From positions 1,308,673-1,372,672 of the forward strand of contig VZRN01005202.1 of the NCBI GenBank assembly GCA_013397935.1: DNA of 64,000 bases. The letters run 5' to 3'. Origin of the DNA: Dasyornis broadbenti. Taxonomy: Eukaryota; Chordata; Aves; Passeriformes; Dasyornithidae. The notes under the pieces were generated by a model. The model ran no database searches. It saw only the letters and a program-made list of their open reading frames with translations, and was not told the origin of the DNA. Both the position numbers and the translations under genes were made by a program. Of the stretch, positions 24,540 to 38,759 are shown one piece after another (the stretch's first letter is position 1; each line of letters opens with the position of its first letter).

Positions 24540-25160
24540 TCTGAGCACTCATGCAATTACAGCTGGAGAAAGAGAACCACTCTGGAGTATCAGGCCGCTC
24601 ATTAACTTCCCCTGGCAAGGTTAACACCTATATTTTAGCTCTTTAACGGATGCCCTGTGAAACTCCCTTTGATAGTCTGCTTCTCTCCCACTGTAAGACT
24701 CAAATCAAGGCCTGATCAGACTGTTTTCAATCTTCTTTAAAAAGCCATGGTCAATTTTAAGTGAAATGACATTGCACAAATTGTTTTAATTAAAAGAACT
24801 CTGTTTTCTCCTTGACTAGAATCATACCCCAGGTAGCAACAACATTGACAAGAAAATCAACAGGTGGCCTGTTTGCCAATTACCTGAGCATCACATCTGC
24901 TTTATTCAGCACATTTTCAGTAGGAGTTGGTTATGTTAACTCAGCTTTTATAGTCTGATTTATTAATGACTCTTTAAATCCAATAGCTAGAAATTGAATT
25001 GAATCCCTTCAAAAAGATGTTAAGAAAAGCTATAGTCTTTGACAGGCCAATGCCAAACAAGAAGTGTCGCTGGGGTCTCATTCATTAAAAATCATGTTAT
25101 TTAGCTCCAGCACATCCACTGGCTTTCTGGAAACCATAATTTTAATACTGATACTTCTCC
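24540..25160. promoter_or_regulatory. Candidate conserved noncoding block
   Basis: About 600 bp without repeats. It holds a perfect 12-bp palindrome TTTTAATTAAAA at 24,784-24,795, a CTTTGAT word of TCF/LEF type near 24,667, a CAGGTG E-box at 24,861-24,866, and several ATTAAT and CATTAA words. The density of such motifs suggests a distal regulatory element. This is inference; no conservation data are available here. Confidence 0.35.
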
Positions 25161-28100
25161 AAGTCCCACATTGCTACGTATTTCGAATATTTTGTCCCAA
25201 TATGGTCTGATTATTGCTAAGTGTGAAATCACTGCCAACAAATTTAATGTAGGCTGGATTTAATTTCAGAAAAGTGTGGAGGACAAATATTACAAAAGGC
25301 CTTCTACTGCAATATCCCTCAGCTCAAACTATGGCAAGCCACAAGCAGGCTTGGGACCCATGCTAAGCTTCATGTAACTTGTGTCTCCAAGAAAGCTCTC
25401 TTCAGCATAAATTCAAAGCTCTGCTTCTATAGCTGAGAGCTAGCAGGAACTGTGCATTCCCTGTGGGCTGTGAAAGAAAATCCCCCAGGCCTAGATTCCC
25501 AAACTGACTAAATGAACTAATTATGAACCCGAAATCCCCCAGTGTCATTGCCCCCAGGCTCTTGATACTCCATTTTTCAGCACTCACACTAGCACCTCAG
25601 AGCACTTGAGTGCATTACTGCAGGGCCAGTTTCACAGAAAATGTAGTTGTAAGTTGCCTTCCTTTTATATGGAAGAAAAATCAATAGTTTTCTCAGTGTT
25701 CAAAGCATTGACACAAGTTGTAGAGGCTCTGGATTCAGCTCCATTCCTTCTCTGAGAGGCATTAGGCTCTCAGCTCTCTGGTGGAACAGATTTCACCATC
25801 AGGTTAATTCCAGGAAAAGACTTTTGCTGAAACTACAGGACTGACATCAGCAATGAAGAATGTGATCAAAGGGACAGGGAAAGTCCTTGAGAGATAGCAG
25901 ATATGGGTTCTCATTCTTTCACCAAAGACTTTACATTGAGACTTCCTATTAAGAAGTTGCTGGGAAAAATACAACTGACAGTCTCGAAAAGCCTGAATGG
26001 GCAGATGTCTGATCTGACAATGTGGAATGTGGTTCCTCAGTTCTAGAAAAAAACCCAATTTTAAATGCATCTATCTTCAGCTTGCTGGCTTTTGTGAATT
26101 GCTTTCTGGGATGCCTATTTCTGACTGAATACTGCAGGAAGAATTTAGATACCTCCAAGAGGTTTGTGATATTACAAGCTGTAAATTCTTAGGTCTTTAT
26201 GTCCCAGGTCTTGATACAATTTCATGCTATTATATATTTCAAGGACCAATTCTTGTACCCACATCCTGATGGCTCTTACCTCAAATGCTTAGGTTTGGAG
26301 GGTAGCTCCTGAGGAAGAGGTGCTGCCAACCAAACTACCAGTGCTTAACATAACTGGGCTTTCAGCAGGAAAAAAAAAAAGTAAAGTTTATAATCATAGC
26401 CTAAAGCTGAGTAAGGTGAGAGGCTACAATGCATGCTCCATCACAAGCCCTCTAGATTGGCAGCAGAGATGAGGGAAGTTACCTCTCCTCTGCCTTGCTG
26501 ATGACTAAGCCAAAACAGCTCTGCAGGACTGCAAGCAGAAAAGAGACACTGTTGCTGTGACAAGATCAGCTCTAAGACTACCAGTAGGAAGAGAAATAGA
26601 AGCAACCACCTGACACAAATTTAGTGGGACAGCCAGTGGTTATCAAGAGCTTGCAAAAAGTCATTTTTCAGCTCAGCAGCTGAACCAGTAAAAAAAAAAA
26701 GCATAAATATTTTATTTTAGTTGGATTGAACCAAAGCTTTTGTTTTTAAATCCATCATCCTTCCTTTGTGTTGAACTACTGCCCCATCTGAGCCAAATAG
26801 GATATTTTGTTTTCAAGGACTTGTGAGAAAATCAAAAGAAATGAAGGGTTAGATTCAGAGAGGTGATAGAAGAGACTGTCACCAGTGTAATAGTCCCTCA
26901 GAAATGATTGATGAACTTCAGATTTGGGTATTCACCCCTCAAAAACTAATTAATAAGGGGGTAAGAATTAAATCCCAGCTCCCTGGTGAGTGTTTTGTGC
27001 ATTAGGTTAGAAAGTTGTGATATCTCTGAACCCACAAACACACACAATCCCTTGGAGAGATTCCAAAGACATCCCAAACCTACATACCCCATTGTCTGTT
27101 AGGCAAGGCACATTTCTATGTGAAGGGGCATTGAAGAAAGGGGGGAATTCCTCAGGCTGAAAATCCATTGATCTGTATTCTGTCACGTACCAGAGGTTTT
27201 CACAAGGTACCCCTTTCTCATCTTGTTCTGTTACACAGTAAATTAAACTGTCATTTGCCAGTAATGAGGGAGCTACACTAATCCTGCCCTAGAGCAAGAG
27301 ATGCCTTCTCAGCATCCCTTCCATCCCTCTTTTTCTGCAGTCCTGTGATCCTGACTGAGGAAGAAGTCTTGGGTGAAACAAACCCACTATTTACTATTTG
27401 CTTGTGCAGCCTAATAAGTTACCTAAGGGTGAATGAAACAGGATAATGGCTGGCAGGGTAAATTATGTAAATGGGTTTTCCCTGGACACTCTAACTATGC
27501 TGAATGTCCTACCATTAGACAGCGAATTATCTGAGACCAAAACAGAATAAACAAACAAGGAAACTACTGGATAAAGGAAAATGGCTAAAGGGATATAAAG
27601 TTCCTTTCTCAAGGAAGTTGAATTTTAAATGTTAACTGGACTGTGGCAGAGTGTATTAGAAACTCCCTGGCTTTTTTTGGTGAGTATTGAAATACTCAGC
27701 AAAGTGTCAGTTTTCCATGTTTACCCAGGGGTTATTTCTCCAATAGCAGTTCCCTCCCAAGCATTCTCTATCAGTATGGATGCTCATTCCAGTGACTCTG
27801 ATCCTTTTTCCTGCCACAATGACAGTCTAGGCGTAGCTTTGCCTCCCATTAGACTTCCTGAGGAAAGCCAACACTAATGCCAGGTTTGGAGACAATACTG
27901 TCCTTCCATGGACCGTAATACGAGGCTGCAAAGCAAACTTTGCTTTCAAACAGCCACAACAAAATAACAAACCCACCCCTTCATTTTCTACACTCTATTT
28001 TCCTAATTAGGTGGGTGGGGGAGCAAATGTCCACATGCAGAAAGTAGGTGGGCATAGGCTGGATAAATCCCATGCTCCCAATTCTTGGCATGGAACAGCA

Positions 28101-28452
28101 CAGCCATTATCCCTTCTAAATGTCAGGGAACTAGCTCCAACTCTATGAGGTGCCAGACACCTGCTCCCACTACTCCCAGCTTTGCCTTCTGCTGTTGCAT
28201 CTCTCACTCACAGGCCTTGGTGTAATTCCACTCTGCACAAATTGAGCCATAAGTGCCAGAAAAGTGGGATTCTGAAAGCATTTCATAGAAAGGCACAGAC
28301 CAGGGCAGCAACAGACCCATGAGGAGGGACACAGCTGCCACTTCCATGAAGAGGAACCACTCAGCACAGAGACTGTACATTGATAAAAAGCCAGGAGAGG
28401 GTTAAAGCAAGATGCTTTCTTGCAGGCAGATGAAGAGAAATGGATTTAGGGA
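25161..28452. other. Noncoding stretch, nothing recognised
   Basis: Unique sequence with two A11 runs (26,370-26,380 and 26,690-26,700). Frames are all below 90 codons. No gene or transposon recognised. Confidence 0.5.
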
Positions 28453-28468
28453 TTTTTTTTTTTTTTTT
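28453..28468. repeat. T16 homopolymer
   Basis: Run of 16 T in unique sequence. Confidence 0.95.
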
Positions 28469-31400
28469 CACAACAGAAAGAGGTGAAGAGCCACAAAAGG
28501 CTATTGAAAGAAGATAGTGAGCTCTCCTGTCTGACACATGTCGACACAGAAGCAATGGCAACACAACAAGGCTGTCACATTGAAAATGCAGCTCTTCCAG
28601 CCACAGGCTGGGCTGCAGGGCAAATCCCGTGCAGTGAAGTCCTAGGACAGAGGGGAATCAGTCTGACTTAGTGTAAGGAGGTAGCAAGATGGGCAGAGTC
28701 ATCACTCAGGAGGTCATCATTCCCTGCCTATGATCAGGGGTCCCTACATGCTGCATTCTAACTGTTTAGGCTGGGCAGAGCCAGTGGATCCATAAGCAAC
28801 CACGATGTGTAGTAGAAGGCAGAGCTGCAAAAAGTTGGGTAGAGGATGAAGAAAAAGGAGTGAGAGTGTTTCTCAGTTTCATTCTCTGGCTTTGACCAGG
28901 GACTCACACTGCTGATCTGGGCAAGTGATGCCTAATGGACCATCCAGCAGCTACCTTAATACCCTTCGCATCCTCATTGTATGGCAAAGCAGCCCAACGG
29001 CCAAACCCGGAGCCTGCTGCAGATCATTGCAGCACTCCAACGTGGTCCAGCAAACTTAGCAGCATCCTTTGCTGGATGGAAGCGTTTAATGCCCCAGAGG
29101 ACTGTCAGCCTTGTTGGAGAGGCACTGACAGCTCTGCCACAGGTACAGTGTGGTTCCCCACTCCTTGATCTACGCAGAATGTGCCATGGTGCTCACACCA
29201 GTCTTGCCAGCTGAACTGAGCTGGTTTAGTCTGGAACCAGTTGGAGAGCATGTGTACTCTGGAGACTGTCCACTAAAGACACCAAACAACTCACCAAGGA
29301 AAGTACAAGTCTTCTTGTGCCTACTAGGTGGTTCCTCTGGCAAAGATAAGCACTGCTCTCCCAATACAAACCATTTGTCAGCTCAATGCTTTGCATGAAT
29401 GTCAGACCAGTTGTGCCATGAGTGGACCTCAGAAAAGGTACCAGTTACACCATGCTAATGCAGAGGAGGAATGTATTGATTGTCACAGAAACAGAATAAT
29501 ATTTCCAGACTACTTTCCACCTCATTTTCAAACCCACAAGTCCCCATATGTCAGCTGTGTCGCGATGTTTCACCTATTGAATTTTCTGTGGAAAGGGTGA
29601 GAATCAATTTGAAAGCTCTTGTGTAGGAAATTAGTATTTCTCTCTGAGAATCATAAACATTAGTCAAACCATACACTGCATGATAATAATTTTAATTGAT
29701 ATTGCATAGCACCTAGTAATTCCCAACTAAGTTGTAGAAGTTTGAACAGTATTCATACAAGGCAAAGATATTGTCCTTCAGGAGACAAGAGGCAATCAGA
29801 TGGAGAGAGGGCATGAAAGACTAAGAAATTAGGTTGATTTCAGTCACATTCTGAGTCTTATTAAAAAAAACAAGTCACTTTATAGTGGAGGGTTTCTGTT
29901 ACTGTAGGGTTGGGGGTTTTTTAAAGAAAGTCATTATTGGAAACGGCAAGATATGTGCCAAGTACATATTTTTCTTACTGAATTTCTTACTTTCTAAACT
30001 CATATAGTGCTTTAAAATATATTGCTAAGGGGCAAGTACCCTTCTGAAAGAAAACCTCTGAAAATTACTATTGAGAAGATTAACATATAGCATATAAAAT
30101 AAGACAACATGTAGTTGTATATCGAAAGGAGGAGAAATACTTGTCTAATCCGATGTCAGTAGGTCAGATCTTGATCTCAGATAACCAATCTGAAGTCTGT
30201 TTACATGCTCACTAACCTGGTGTCAGTGGGTTAAATGAACTCAGAATCTGCCAGGCAAACACACAGTACACTTCAAATCGTTTTATTTCTCTTATAAAAG
30301 TCTCATGGTTGGGAGCTATGTGGATTTCCACTTCTGGAGTATTAACTTCTTTTCAGCCAGCAAAATCCACAAGATGTGTTTGTCTTGGAATCAGAAAGTG
30401 CCAGCTGTCTACTTCACCCAATATGAATAAATGCAGATTTACTGTTTCAGAAAGACTTATAAAGAATTGTGATTTTCTGAAGCCAGAAACAACCTTTTTA
30501 ATCTCCACAGGAAATCTCCAGACCTATTTTCCATTTACACCACCTGTAGACTAAAACCTGAAGACTGTGTACGAAGATCACTAAAGATCATTCTCCAGAG
30601 AGAGAAAGAAAGTCAGATTCTAGTTGGAGCTATTGAAAAAGTCTCCAGGTTATGTTTGCATTATGTGCTATTTTGGAGAAGTGCCCAATTTCAGCTTATA
30701 TAGGAAGCATTAGTTTGGTCAATTGCGCTATAAACACCAGAGGTAACACATGGTCCTTCTTGGTTTGTTGCACTACATCTAGCTTGAGAAAGGAAACAAG
30801 AGGAAAGTAAAGGCATGGAGAAAGAAGAGAAAGTGTCAGTGAATACTAAGGGAAGGAAAGGCAATGGCTACCTTCAGTTTCAGGACAGAAGTAAGATGGA
30901 GATGAAAACATCTAAGGTCCATTAATGCTGTCTATTCCTCTTCTCACCTGTGCAAAGCAATCCATGAAGTTCAGCAGGCTGGTAGGTCTGTCTCTTTCCC
31001 ACTCCTAATTCAACCACTAATGCTGTTGCTGTTGCAAGAGAAAAATAAGGAGGAAGGCACAAAAGAAGTATAATCTGGATGGCTTTCTCCTCACTTAAAT
31101 GCTACCCAATGTTAAGAAATCTCAGCTTGCACTCATTGCCCCTGACACAGAGGGCCAACAAAGCAACCACAAACCCTGACCCTATTCATCGTGCCAGGTT
31201 AAGGAAAAAATGGACGTTTTAACTTAATTGCCCTTGTTTGAAAGCAACCTTAAATTTGAATACAAAGCCAGAACAGCTCTGACTGGTTTTTTTCCCAAAA
31301 TAATTTAAAACTTTCCCACACGAGATTTCAGCACAAAAGGCCCACCCAGTCGAGGTGGCACAAATATCACAAAATACTGTGGCTGGATAGAAATTTCAGG

Positions 31401-33524
31401 AATATCTCAGACCACTTCAGAACTTAATGACAAATCCATCAGGTCCCACACATGAAATAAAGGACCTTCTTTTAAATCCTAATCATCACTCTCCTCACCT
31501 GTCTTTAGTGGCTGACTAAGCAGTACTGTGGTTGCTCTCCTCACTCTGGGACCCTCCAGGTCTCTGTTCTCCAGACTGCTGTATCCACCCTGTACAATTG
31601 TCATGGAGAAAAGGCAGTTGATCTCCCGCATGCAAGAACATGCCCCAACAGCTGCCTAGCACAACAGCTGGTGACAATAAGACCTGAGGGTAGGCATAGC
31701 ATGTCCTTCACATTACAACAGTCCCAAAACTGTCACACTGGAAGAAGTCTGTAAACATACACCGGGCTCGCCTGAACCCCAAGAGTGGCTGAAAACACAG
31801 GTTCACATTCAAACCAGCCCAAATACCTTGATGTAACTACAAAGGCGCAGCACCCAGACATCATTGTAGGAACAGTACTTGGAGGTGATCAGACTAACTT
31901 TTTTATTTCATAAATCTCTCCTCTAAACCTTAGAAACACTCTGTCAGTGTTTAGAAATGGTTTTTTTCCACCTGTTTACTTGAAACTATTTTCACTGTTG
32001 CAAAGGCAATGTCTCCCTTCATTAGCAGGGCTTTCACAGAAAAAGCTTTGCTCTGTTGTATGTATTTTAATAATTTACTCAACCAGCATGTACTCACTCA
32101 TTTCCATTTCAACTACTAGTGCAACTATGTGAGTGCAACTCAGTGCATGAAGCAGCTATGAAAAATTGTTTAACTGTGACCTTAAGCAGCCTAGTTATGG
32201 CAGAAATCCACTCCCATTAATCCGTTACACTTTGTCTGTAGTATCGACTTTGTATGCTTTATGGAGCCTTTCATTGCAGAAATGCTGGTGGATAGCTTAA
32301 GAATGTAAAAATTACATTCAGATTTCAGAGCACCAAAAAAATAAACAGAAGGAGGAAATATCTTGACAATATTCTTATGCAGCTGCAACATGTACTTTCG
32401 GAAATGTGGTGTGGCATTTTCTTGTGTTATTTGAGAAAGTGTGTAATCACCCAGTTGTTGGGCTTATCATGCAAGAAGTTGCCAGCAAATAACTGTTATC
32501 TCTCAACTATGAGATTTCTGTCCCTTGCTGACATTGCTGATTAAAGAGTTCCTGTGGTGAGCGAGTGTGGAAAGGCAACCATTTTAGCTGGCAGTATATT
32601 ATTCCCCATTCATATTACTTTCAAAAAAGGAGGGTGTTTACACAAAGGACAAACAGCATCATAGCTGGAAAGGCAGAAGGAACCATGAGTCTGTAGGAAA
32701 ACATGTTACAATTCAGCACCAATGCAAGATTGTTGATGAGATGTTATGCTGAGGCTGGCAGGCAGCATTTAGTTTGATAGGTAGGATATTCTTACTTATG
32801 CAGCTGCCTGCCAGAAGCTGTAGAAATCATCCTGATTAGAAAAAGGCAGTTGCAGAAGCTCTTCTGTGCTGAATAATGTTTCACTTGTGAATCCTGGCAA
32901 TTCCTGAAAGTGCTGGTCGGAGGGATACATGTAGCAGAGTGTGTCTCTTATCTTCTCAACGGCACTGTGGGCGTAGCCATGATGAGCAGGAACATAGGAC
33001 ACCTGGATTTCTTCAAGGAAACGCTCAACAGTTATATGGAAATTTCACTGGGGGCAAAACCTCTTTGGAACTACTGTCTGTGCAGCACCCAGTGCTGTTG
33101 TGTTAACAGTAAAAGGTTTAACAGAAAGAGACAACTCCAAAGTCAACAACAAACACACTTGGGCCTCATAATCTGAACAGCCATATCTGACCTTTTCCTT
33201 AGCTGTCAGGGAAGAATATATTCTTTTTTTACAGGCAAATCCCAGAAATAATTCATAGGAATTGAACAGGAGAGGCAGAGCACACAAACTGAAAGGGTTA
33301 GCAGGTTCTTTTCTGAGAAAGTGTCTTACTCCCTCCATAACTAATACCAAAGCAGCTTCAGGCACAATGCATCCCAATGCGAGAGCATGTGGCCTAATTT
33401 GGCACTTCTTCCACCAGCAGGAGCCTCTTCTGCAGGCTATTCACAATCCAACTGAGGCTGGCATCCTTGGCTGGTTGAAGCTGACATGCTGTGCCACATT
33501 ATGAGTGGGAACAGGACCATCCTA
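28469..33524. other. Long noncoding stretch, nothing recognised
   Basis: Unique sequence throughout. Around 28,930-29,600 four short overlapping plus-strand frames (77-90 codons) occur with slightly raised CpG. They match no family I know. No transposon is recognised in these 5 kb. Confidence 0.5.
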
Positions 33525-33556
33525 ACAGATTAGCATGAAAGCAGGCTTGCCAGAAT
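33525..33556. repeat. Short sequence shared with 18,875-18,898
   Basis: ACAGATTAGCA, then TGAAAGCA, then GGCTTGCCAGAAT. It is the second member of the pair described at 18,875, with an 8-bp difference in the middle. The inserted bases end in AGCA, repeating the end of the first block, so the difference could be a small local duplication or deletion. Confidence 0.7.
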
Positions 33557-35534
33557 ACCAGTATGTGGATAATATTTAAGTGTTAAAGGGGGGATCTCTG
33601 TCCAAAAATGATGAAATGACAGTCTGTCTTCAGCTTGCCCAGTTACAGTTAGGAAGTCTGTCACAGGGTTCACAGCTGAGCTTGGCACACCCCAACGCCA
33701 TTTCTGCAGCCCATGTCAAAGAAGAAACTCTGTTTCAGGAATCAAGTTCTCTAGAGGACATGAGAGATCCCCAGAAAACAACTGTGAGAGTCTCAGTAGA
33801 CTGGTTGTTTTTCTTGCTGGAGTGCCTGGTTTGGCAGGGAAGCCAAATTACCAATTTCTTCTGTTTTTTCAGGATAATTTGTGAATCTGTGAGCTTCACA
33901 GTAAATTTTGTAGCAACAAACAAAGGTTAGGGTCAGACTATGATGAATTCTATGCAGCTACAAGAAGCCACTCCCCACTTGTTTACTGCCTTGTGAGATG
34001 AAAGTAGTTCTCTGTACTGGGCCTGAGACCACTAGTCCCCATTTGCTCCCTGGGGAAATACTCTGGCCAAGTTAGCTGGCATGCTGGCTGTGTCCCAGCA
34101 GGCAATTCAGGCTGGCTACCTTCAAAGCTTGCAGAATAAGAACTGAAGTTTGCAAGATATTTGTTTCTCATAACCAGGCGCTCTGGTGTATAAGGCAAGG
34201 AAAAGTCATACTTGCAGGATTAGCGCAGCTCACTTAGCATCCTGCTTTATCTTTCAAAATCAGGGTTTTTCCCATCTGTAGTCAGAAGAGTGACCTACTA
34301 TTTAGGCTGGACAGGTGATTTATGCAAAAAGTATACTTCAGCACCCTTCACAAGATATTAATATCACATCTGTATACTCTTTTCAGAAGGTTTTCATAAT
34401 AAAAGAGGGAAAAAAGAACTATATTTGTACAAGCCGTGGCTTAAGTTTGACATTTTCAAAGGTGTGGGCTGAAACACAGAAATATTTTTAATCCCAGACA
34501 AGATCTCAAGGAAATAATTACTGGGCCTCAGAGAAAATGTAAATCAAAACTGTCAAAACTGTGTCAGTAGATTTCATTACAGTTTACTTATTTAAGCTGA
34601 GAAAGAAAACAAGCAGAGTTCTGTACAAGTTTGTACTCCTGCTTCTCCTTTTAGATCTGTCTGTTTACATTTTACAGTGTTTTAGGAGTGACACAAAGGT
34701 GACAAGTTGCTGAATTCTAAATGTCCTTCAGTAGCTGGAACATTGCATTCCCGTGCCTCTTGATGAGTCACATTACTTATTTGTCACATATGTTGTTCAC
34801 ACAAGGGAATGTATTCAATGAAGAAATTAATCCAGGCGGCAAGCTATGGACAGATGAATGAAAGTGACCAAAAGCAAGTTGGAGCAGAAAGTGAGGGAGA
34901 GGGAAAGGACTGTTATATCTGTGCAGTCTCCAAATCCTCGTAATATCAAACACAAAGGCTTTAGGGAGCGAAGACAGCACTTAGCAATGCAGAAACCACT
35001 CTCTTCCTGCTGCTGAGCAGGAATCTGGCTTGTTGGAACTGTGCTCCTTTCTTGATGTTAGACCTCTCTCAACTGTGTTTTCACCCTTGACCTGGGGGCA
35101 GAGGAGGAGCAGCAGCTAGCATTTGGGTAGGCTGCTTAGCAGAGATGTGAAGAACCTTTGGATCCTTCATCAGGACCCACTGGGAACCCATTTTGGAAGG
35201 AAGATGGAAACTGGATGCATTGCCAGCACTATGCTGAGCTCTTGTTCTTTGGAGTCCAAGCTTCAGCCAGACTGTGAAATTAGAGGATTTGGAATTGAAA
35301 CAAGGGAAAACACAAATACAAAATATGATTTCTACCATATCACCTCATTTCACCATTGCTTCCACAGGGCATGTGGACACCAGGCAGGCTCTTGCTGGGT
35401 TCATTTTTCTAACACAACATGCTTTCATCAACATTTTTTTAATAGAAGAGTAGTATTCTGCTATAATAGTCAAAAATTAGTCCTGGTTCTGTTTGGTTGT
35501 ATCTCAAACATTATACCCAAACCCCTCATGCTTC
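33557..35534. other. Noncoding stretch, nothing recognised
   Basis: Unique sequence. A 116-codon plus-strand frame (33,580-33,930) and a 139-codon plus-strand frame (35,123-35,542) show no domain. Both overlap antisense frames. Confidence 0.5.
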
Positions 35535-35575
35535 ATAGCTAAGACACAAGGCTATTGCCATTGTGTCTTAGCTAT
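35535..35575. repeat. Perfect 15-bp inverted repeat (hairpin)
   Basis: Left arm ATAGCTAAGACACAA at 35,535-35,549, right arm TTGTGTCTTAGCTAT at 35,561-35,575, loop GGCTATTGCCA of 11 bases. The loop can add GGC/GCC pairing around TATT with one unpaired A. The block GCTATTGCCA also recurs as a direct repeat at 35,551-35,560 and 35,571-35,580. It is too short for a microRNA precursor as it stands. A past template-switch during replication explains the inverted and direct copies together. Confidence 0.9.
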
Positions 35576-38500
35576 TGCCATGGATTAACACAGTGGCCGC
35601 TTCTTCCATCCCATGTTATTCTTCGTGATTTCCCCAGCCACTGAGATCCAGATCCTGGTCATGGTTTCCGAACCTGAAACAGAACAGGACAGTGTAAACT
35701 GGCCCTATACACAGGTAATCTAGGCAAGAACCAGTTGACTGACTAGATGATGCAGAAAGTAAAGAAATCCTGATCTTTGTTCCAGTACCTAAATGGCTCT
35801 GAACTCGGATGAAATTTGAAGTGATCAAAGTCACTGAAGCTTTTCTCACAATTTCTGCTCTCTGACAGGAAACAAATAACATGGGCACTTTTCTATCAAA
35901 GAAAGGCTTCAAGAGCTCTGAACACTATCTCTTGAAATGGATGGGTTTGTGCCAGTTCTTTGGCATGACTCCTACTGCCCACTGCCCAGCCAGGGGTTAA
36001 TTTCGTCCGTGAGATGGCTTCAGGCCACTCATCACGTTGTGATCTTCTGTATCTGTTCCTTATTCCTAACTCAGAGATGGAAGCCTTTCCCATACCAAAG
36101 CATCAGGAAAGTCTTGAGCATTATGTCAGTTCTCGTACCTGCTTTCAGGCATGGCTGAGTGGCTGACTGCCCCAGGAATAGATTCTGTGCCTTTTGCTAG
36201 AAGGGAATGGTGTTTCCTCTCTAAGGAGGCAGCTTCTGGCTCTGCAGGCTTGTTGGGCTCCAGCGACAACAGCTGTTGTGCACGGTGTAGAGAGGTGCAT
36301 CTTGTGGTAGCCATGTGAGTGAAAGAGGGTTTGGTTCTGTTCAGGTTTTTTTCTTTAAATAAGGGGCATTTAATATTTCATTATTTGAGCCATGTTGCTT
36401 TCAAATCTGTCCTCTGAGAAACTGAGATCACTGCAGCCTGGAGACAAGGGAATTATGATTCTAGGCTAATAAATTTTGGTCTGACCTAGAGCAGCCATGA
36501 ATCATAAATAACCCCTCTTACTTCACTCATGTGAAGCTAACCACCATGGTGTTTCAGACACTGAACATTGTCCATGACCTCTTTTCCTGGAAGGACAGTT
36601 GGATAGAAAATTTGTGTCTAGTGAAGCATTCCTGCTAACCCAAATCCTTTCTATTAATTCAAAATACAATAAAAAAAGATAGGGTCTTGTGCTCTGGAGA
36701 AGATGACCAGTCTTAATATATTCTATTTTCTCCCCAAAGCTTTCAACTTTAAAGCAAAATTCTTCCTCATCTTTCTTTTGCTGGTATAATCTCAGCAGCT
36801 CTCTCAGAAAACTAATGAAATAAATGTGTAACTTGGGATCTCCAGCAGAACCTGAGCATGTTCATTTAAACACCTCCTAATTCCCAATAAAACAATGAGT
36901 CAATGTCATCCAAAAGAATTCTTTAACTTCAGCTCCCATCAAGCATATTAGAAACTGCTGCTGCCCTGTAAGGATTAGCTGGTTTACAGCATTATCCAGT
37001 TAACCCTGATAGCACTGCAGTAGAGACAGGAGGATGAGCCAGGCAGTAGAAACTGGAGGGACAGTTTGAAGTAATTTACAGCAAGGGCTGGATTTGTGCA
37101 GAAGCATTGGCACATAACACACAATTATGCTCAACAAATTTTGAAAATCTGGTCCTAAAAGTTGAAATCAGGTTTGAACCACTGGTAAAACTCATATTTG
37201 GCATGTTTTGTCCCCATTCTTGTGGGACAGACAAAACTAGCCTTCAGTTCCTAAGGCTTCCAAAGGCAATTCTCCTCTCTAAACCCACTGACCTCCTACG
37301 TTCTGAAATAGATCAGGCTGTTCCTCGTTGCTCACATGCACTCATTTGTAAATCAAACAAACAACTCTGTTGCTTGCACTGTCATTAGAGCGCACTTCAG
37401 ATTCAAAATCAAAACTTTGTCTCCAGCACTTTCACATATACCATGATTGCTTGCCCACCAGGGAACTCCTGATATTTTCATCTACCTTTGTGAAGGATTA
37501 TTTGTCACTTCAAGCCCTCTAGCCACCTGGAACATGGAAATTCCATTTACATAAATTCAGGACCCAGGTTGTTTCTCTGCTCTCCCCGGCTGTCATAGCA
37601 GCCTAATTCATGGGTGGTCACGTCAGCCCTTCACCCTCTCATGATGCCTTCGAGTCACAGGCAGCAAACACAAAGCTGAAGAAGGAACACATTCTTCAGT
37701 CTGGCACTGAATGACAGGCATACAAAACTTAAGGAATTTCATGTAACCAGAGGGGTTTTAAAGAGACAGTAAGCTACACTGAAAATAACTTAGACACAAA
37801 TTAATGGTTGGTTCTTCCTCTCTTCAATACAGATTTGCATGGAAGTCACCTCTACCCAGGAGTCAAGCTCTGGAAAACCGTTGGTACCTTAGGGAGCTTA
37901 CTAACTATCTTCTACTACAGAATGGATTATCTAAACATTTCAACCTTGGATTAAATGCCTTGGGAAGCTTCAAATGTTGCCTTTCCACACCAAACAGCAT
38001 CCAAATCAATTGTTGGCATAAACAACAGTCAAGCTGCCTTCTCTTCTTGCCAGAAAAATTAGGTCCAATGGGACTTCGCGATCATAGTTTTTTCCACCAT
38101 AGCTTCTAGCTCAAGGCTTCCCACCAAGTAGCCACCCATTTTTTGTGTGTTCCAGCCATGGTATGATTTCCAAGAGACTCAATCTCAAGCCTAGGAAGGC
38201 AAGGGCATGGGTCCAGCTCCACTCTGGGACATGGCTGATGATTCTCAGAAATCTGCAGGAATTCTTTTTGTGCAAACCTGAGATGAACTTGTTCCTTATT
38301 GAATTTCAATGTTACTGGCAGAACTCTTATATTTCAACTGCCTTCTCCTCATTTAGTGCATAGCTCAAAACCTAATATTACCAATCTGTTAGCATTTCAC
38401 AATGAGTTATTTGTTTAGTAGCAAAGAAAAGTGATTAAAATATACAAATGGTGAAAATCACCTTCTCATCCTCTGCACTGCTGTATAATTCATGCAGAAG

Positions 38501-38759
38501 AACAAACGAGATTACAGCTCAGGGACTGTCTCCAGGATGAGTTACATTTGTCCCATTTCCCATTCCTGTTATAATCTTTGTCAAGACAGTAGAATGATAT
38601 GTCCCATTTGCTGTCCCCTTCACAATATTTATCAGACTACTGCAATAATATAGTTGCTGGATTCCCATATACACATCATGAATTATTTGTTGATGTAAGG
38701 AAAGTGTTCTTGTAGTCTCGTTGAGTAATCTGTCCTTCCCTTTAAATCCAGAAGCAGGT
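35576..38759. other. Noncoding stretch, nothing recognised
   Basis: Unique sequence; frames at or below 101 codons. No gene or transposon recognised. Confidence 0.5.

Noticed and set aside
33529..33540. GATTAGCATG resembles part of U6 snRNA
   Set aside because: Only about ten bases match; the conserved 5' stem and the rest of U6 are absent.
35123..35542. 139-codon plus-strand frame
   Set aside because: No recognisable domain; an antisense frame overlaps it and it ends within the hairpin region.
35535..35575. MicroRNA precursor
   Set aside because: The stem is only 15-18 bp, shorter than a precursor needs, and no known microRNA seed context is recognised.
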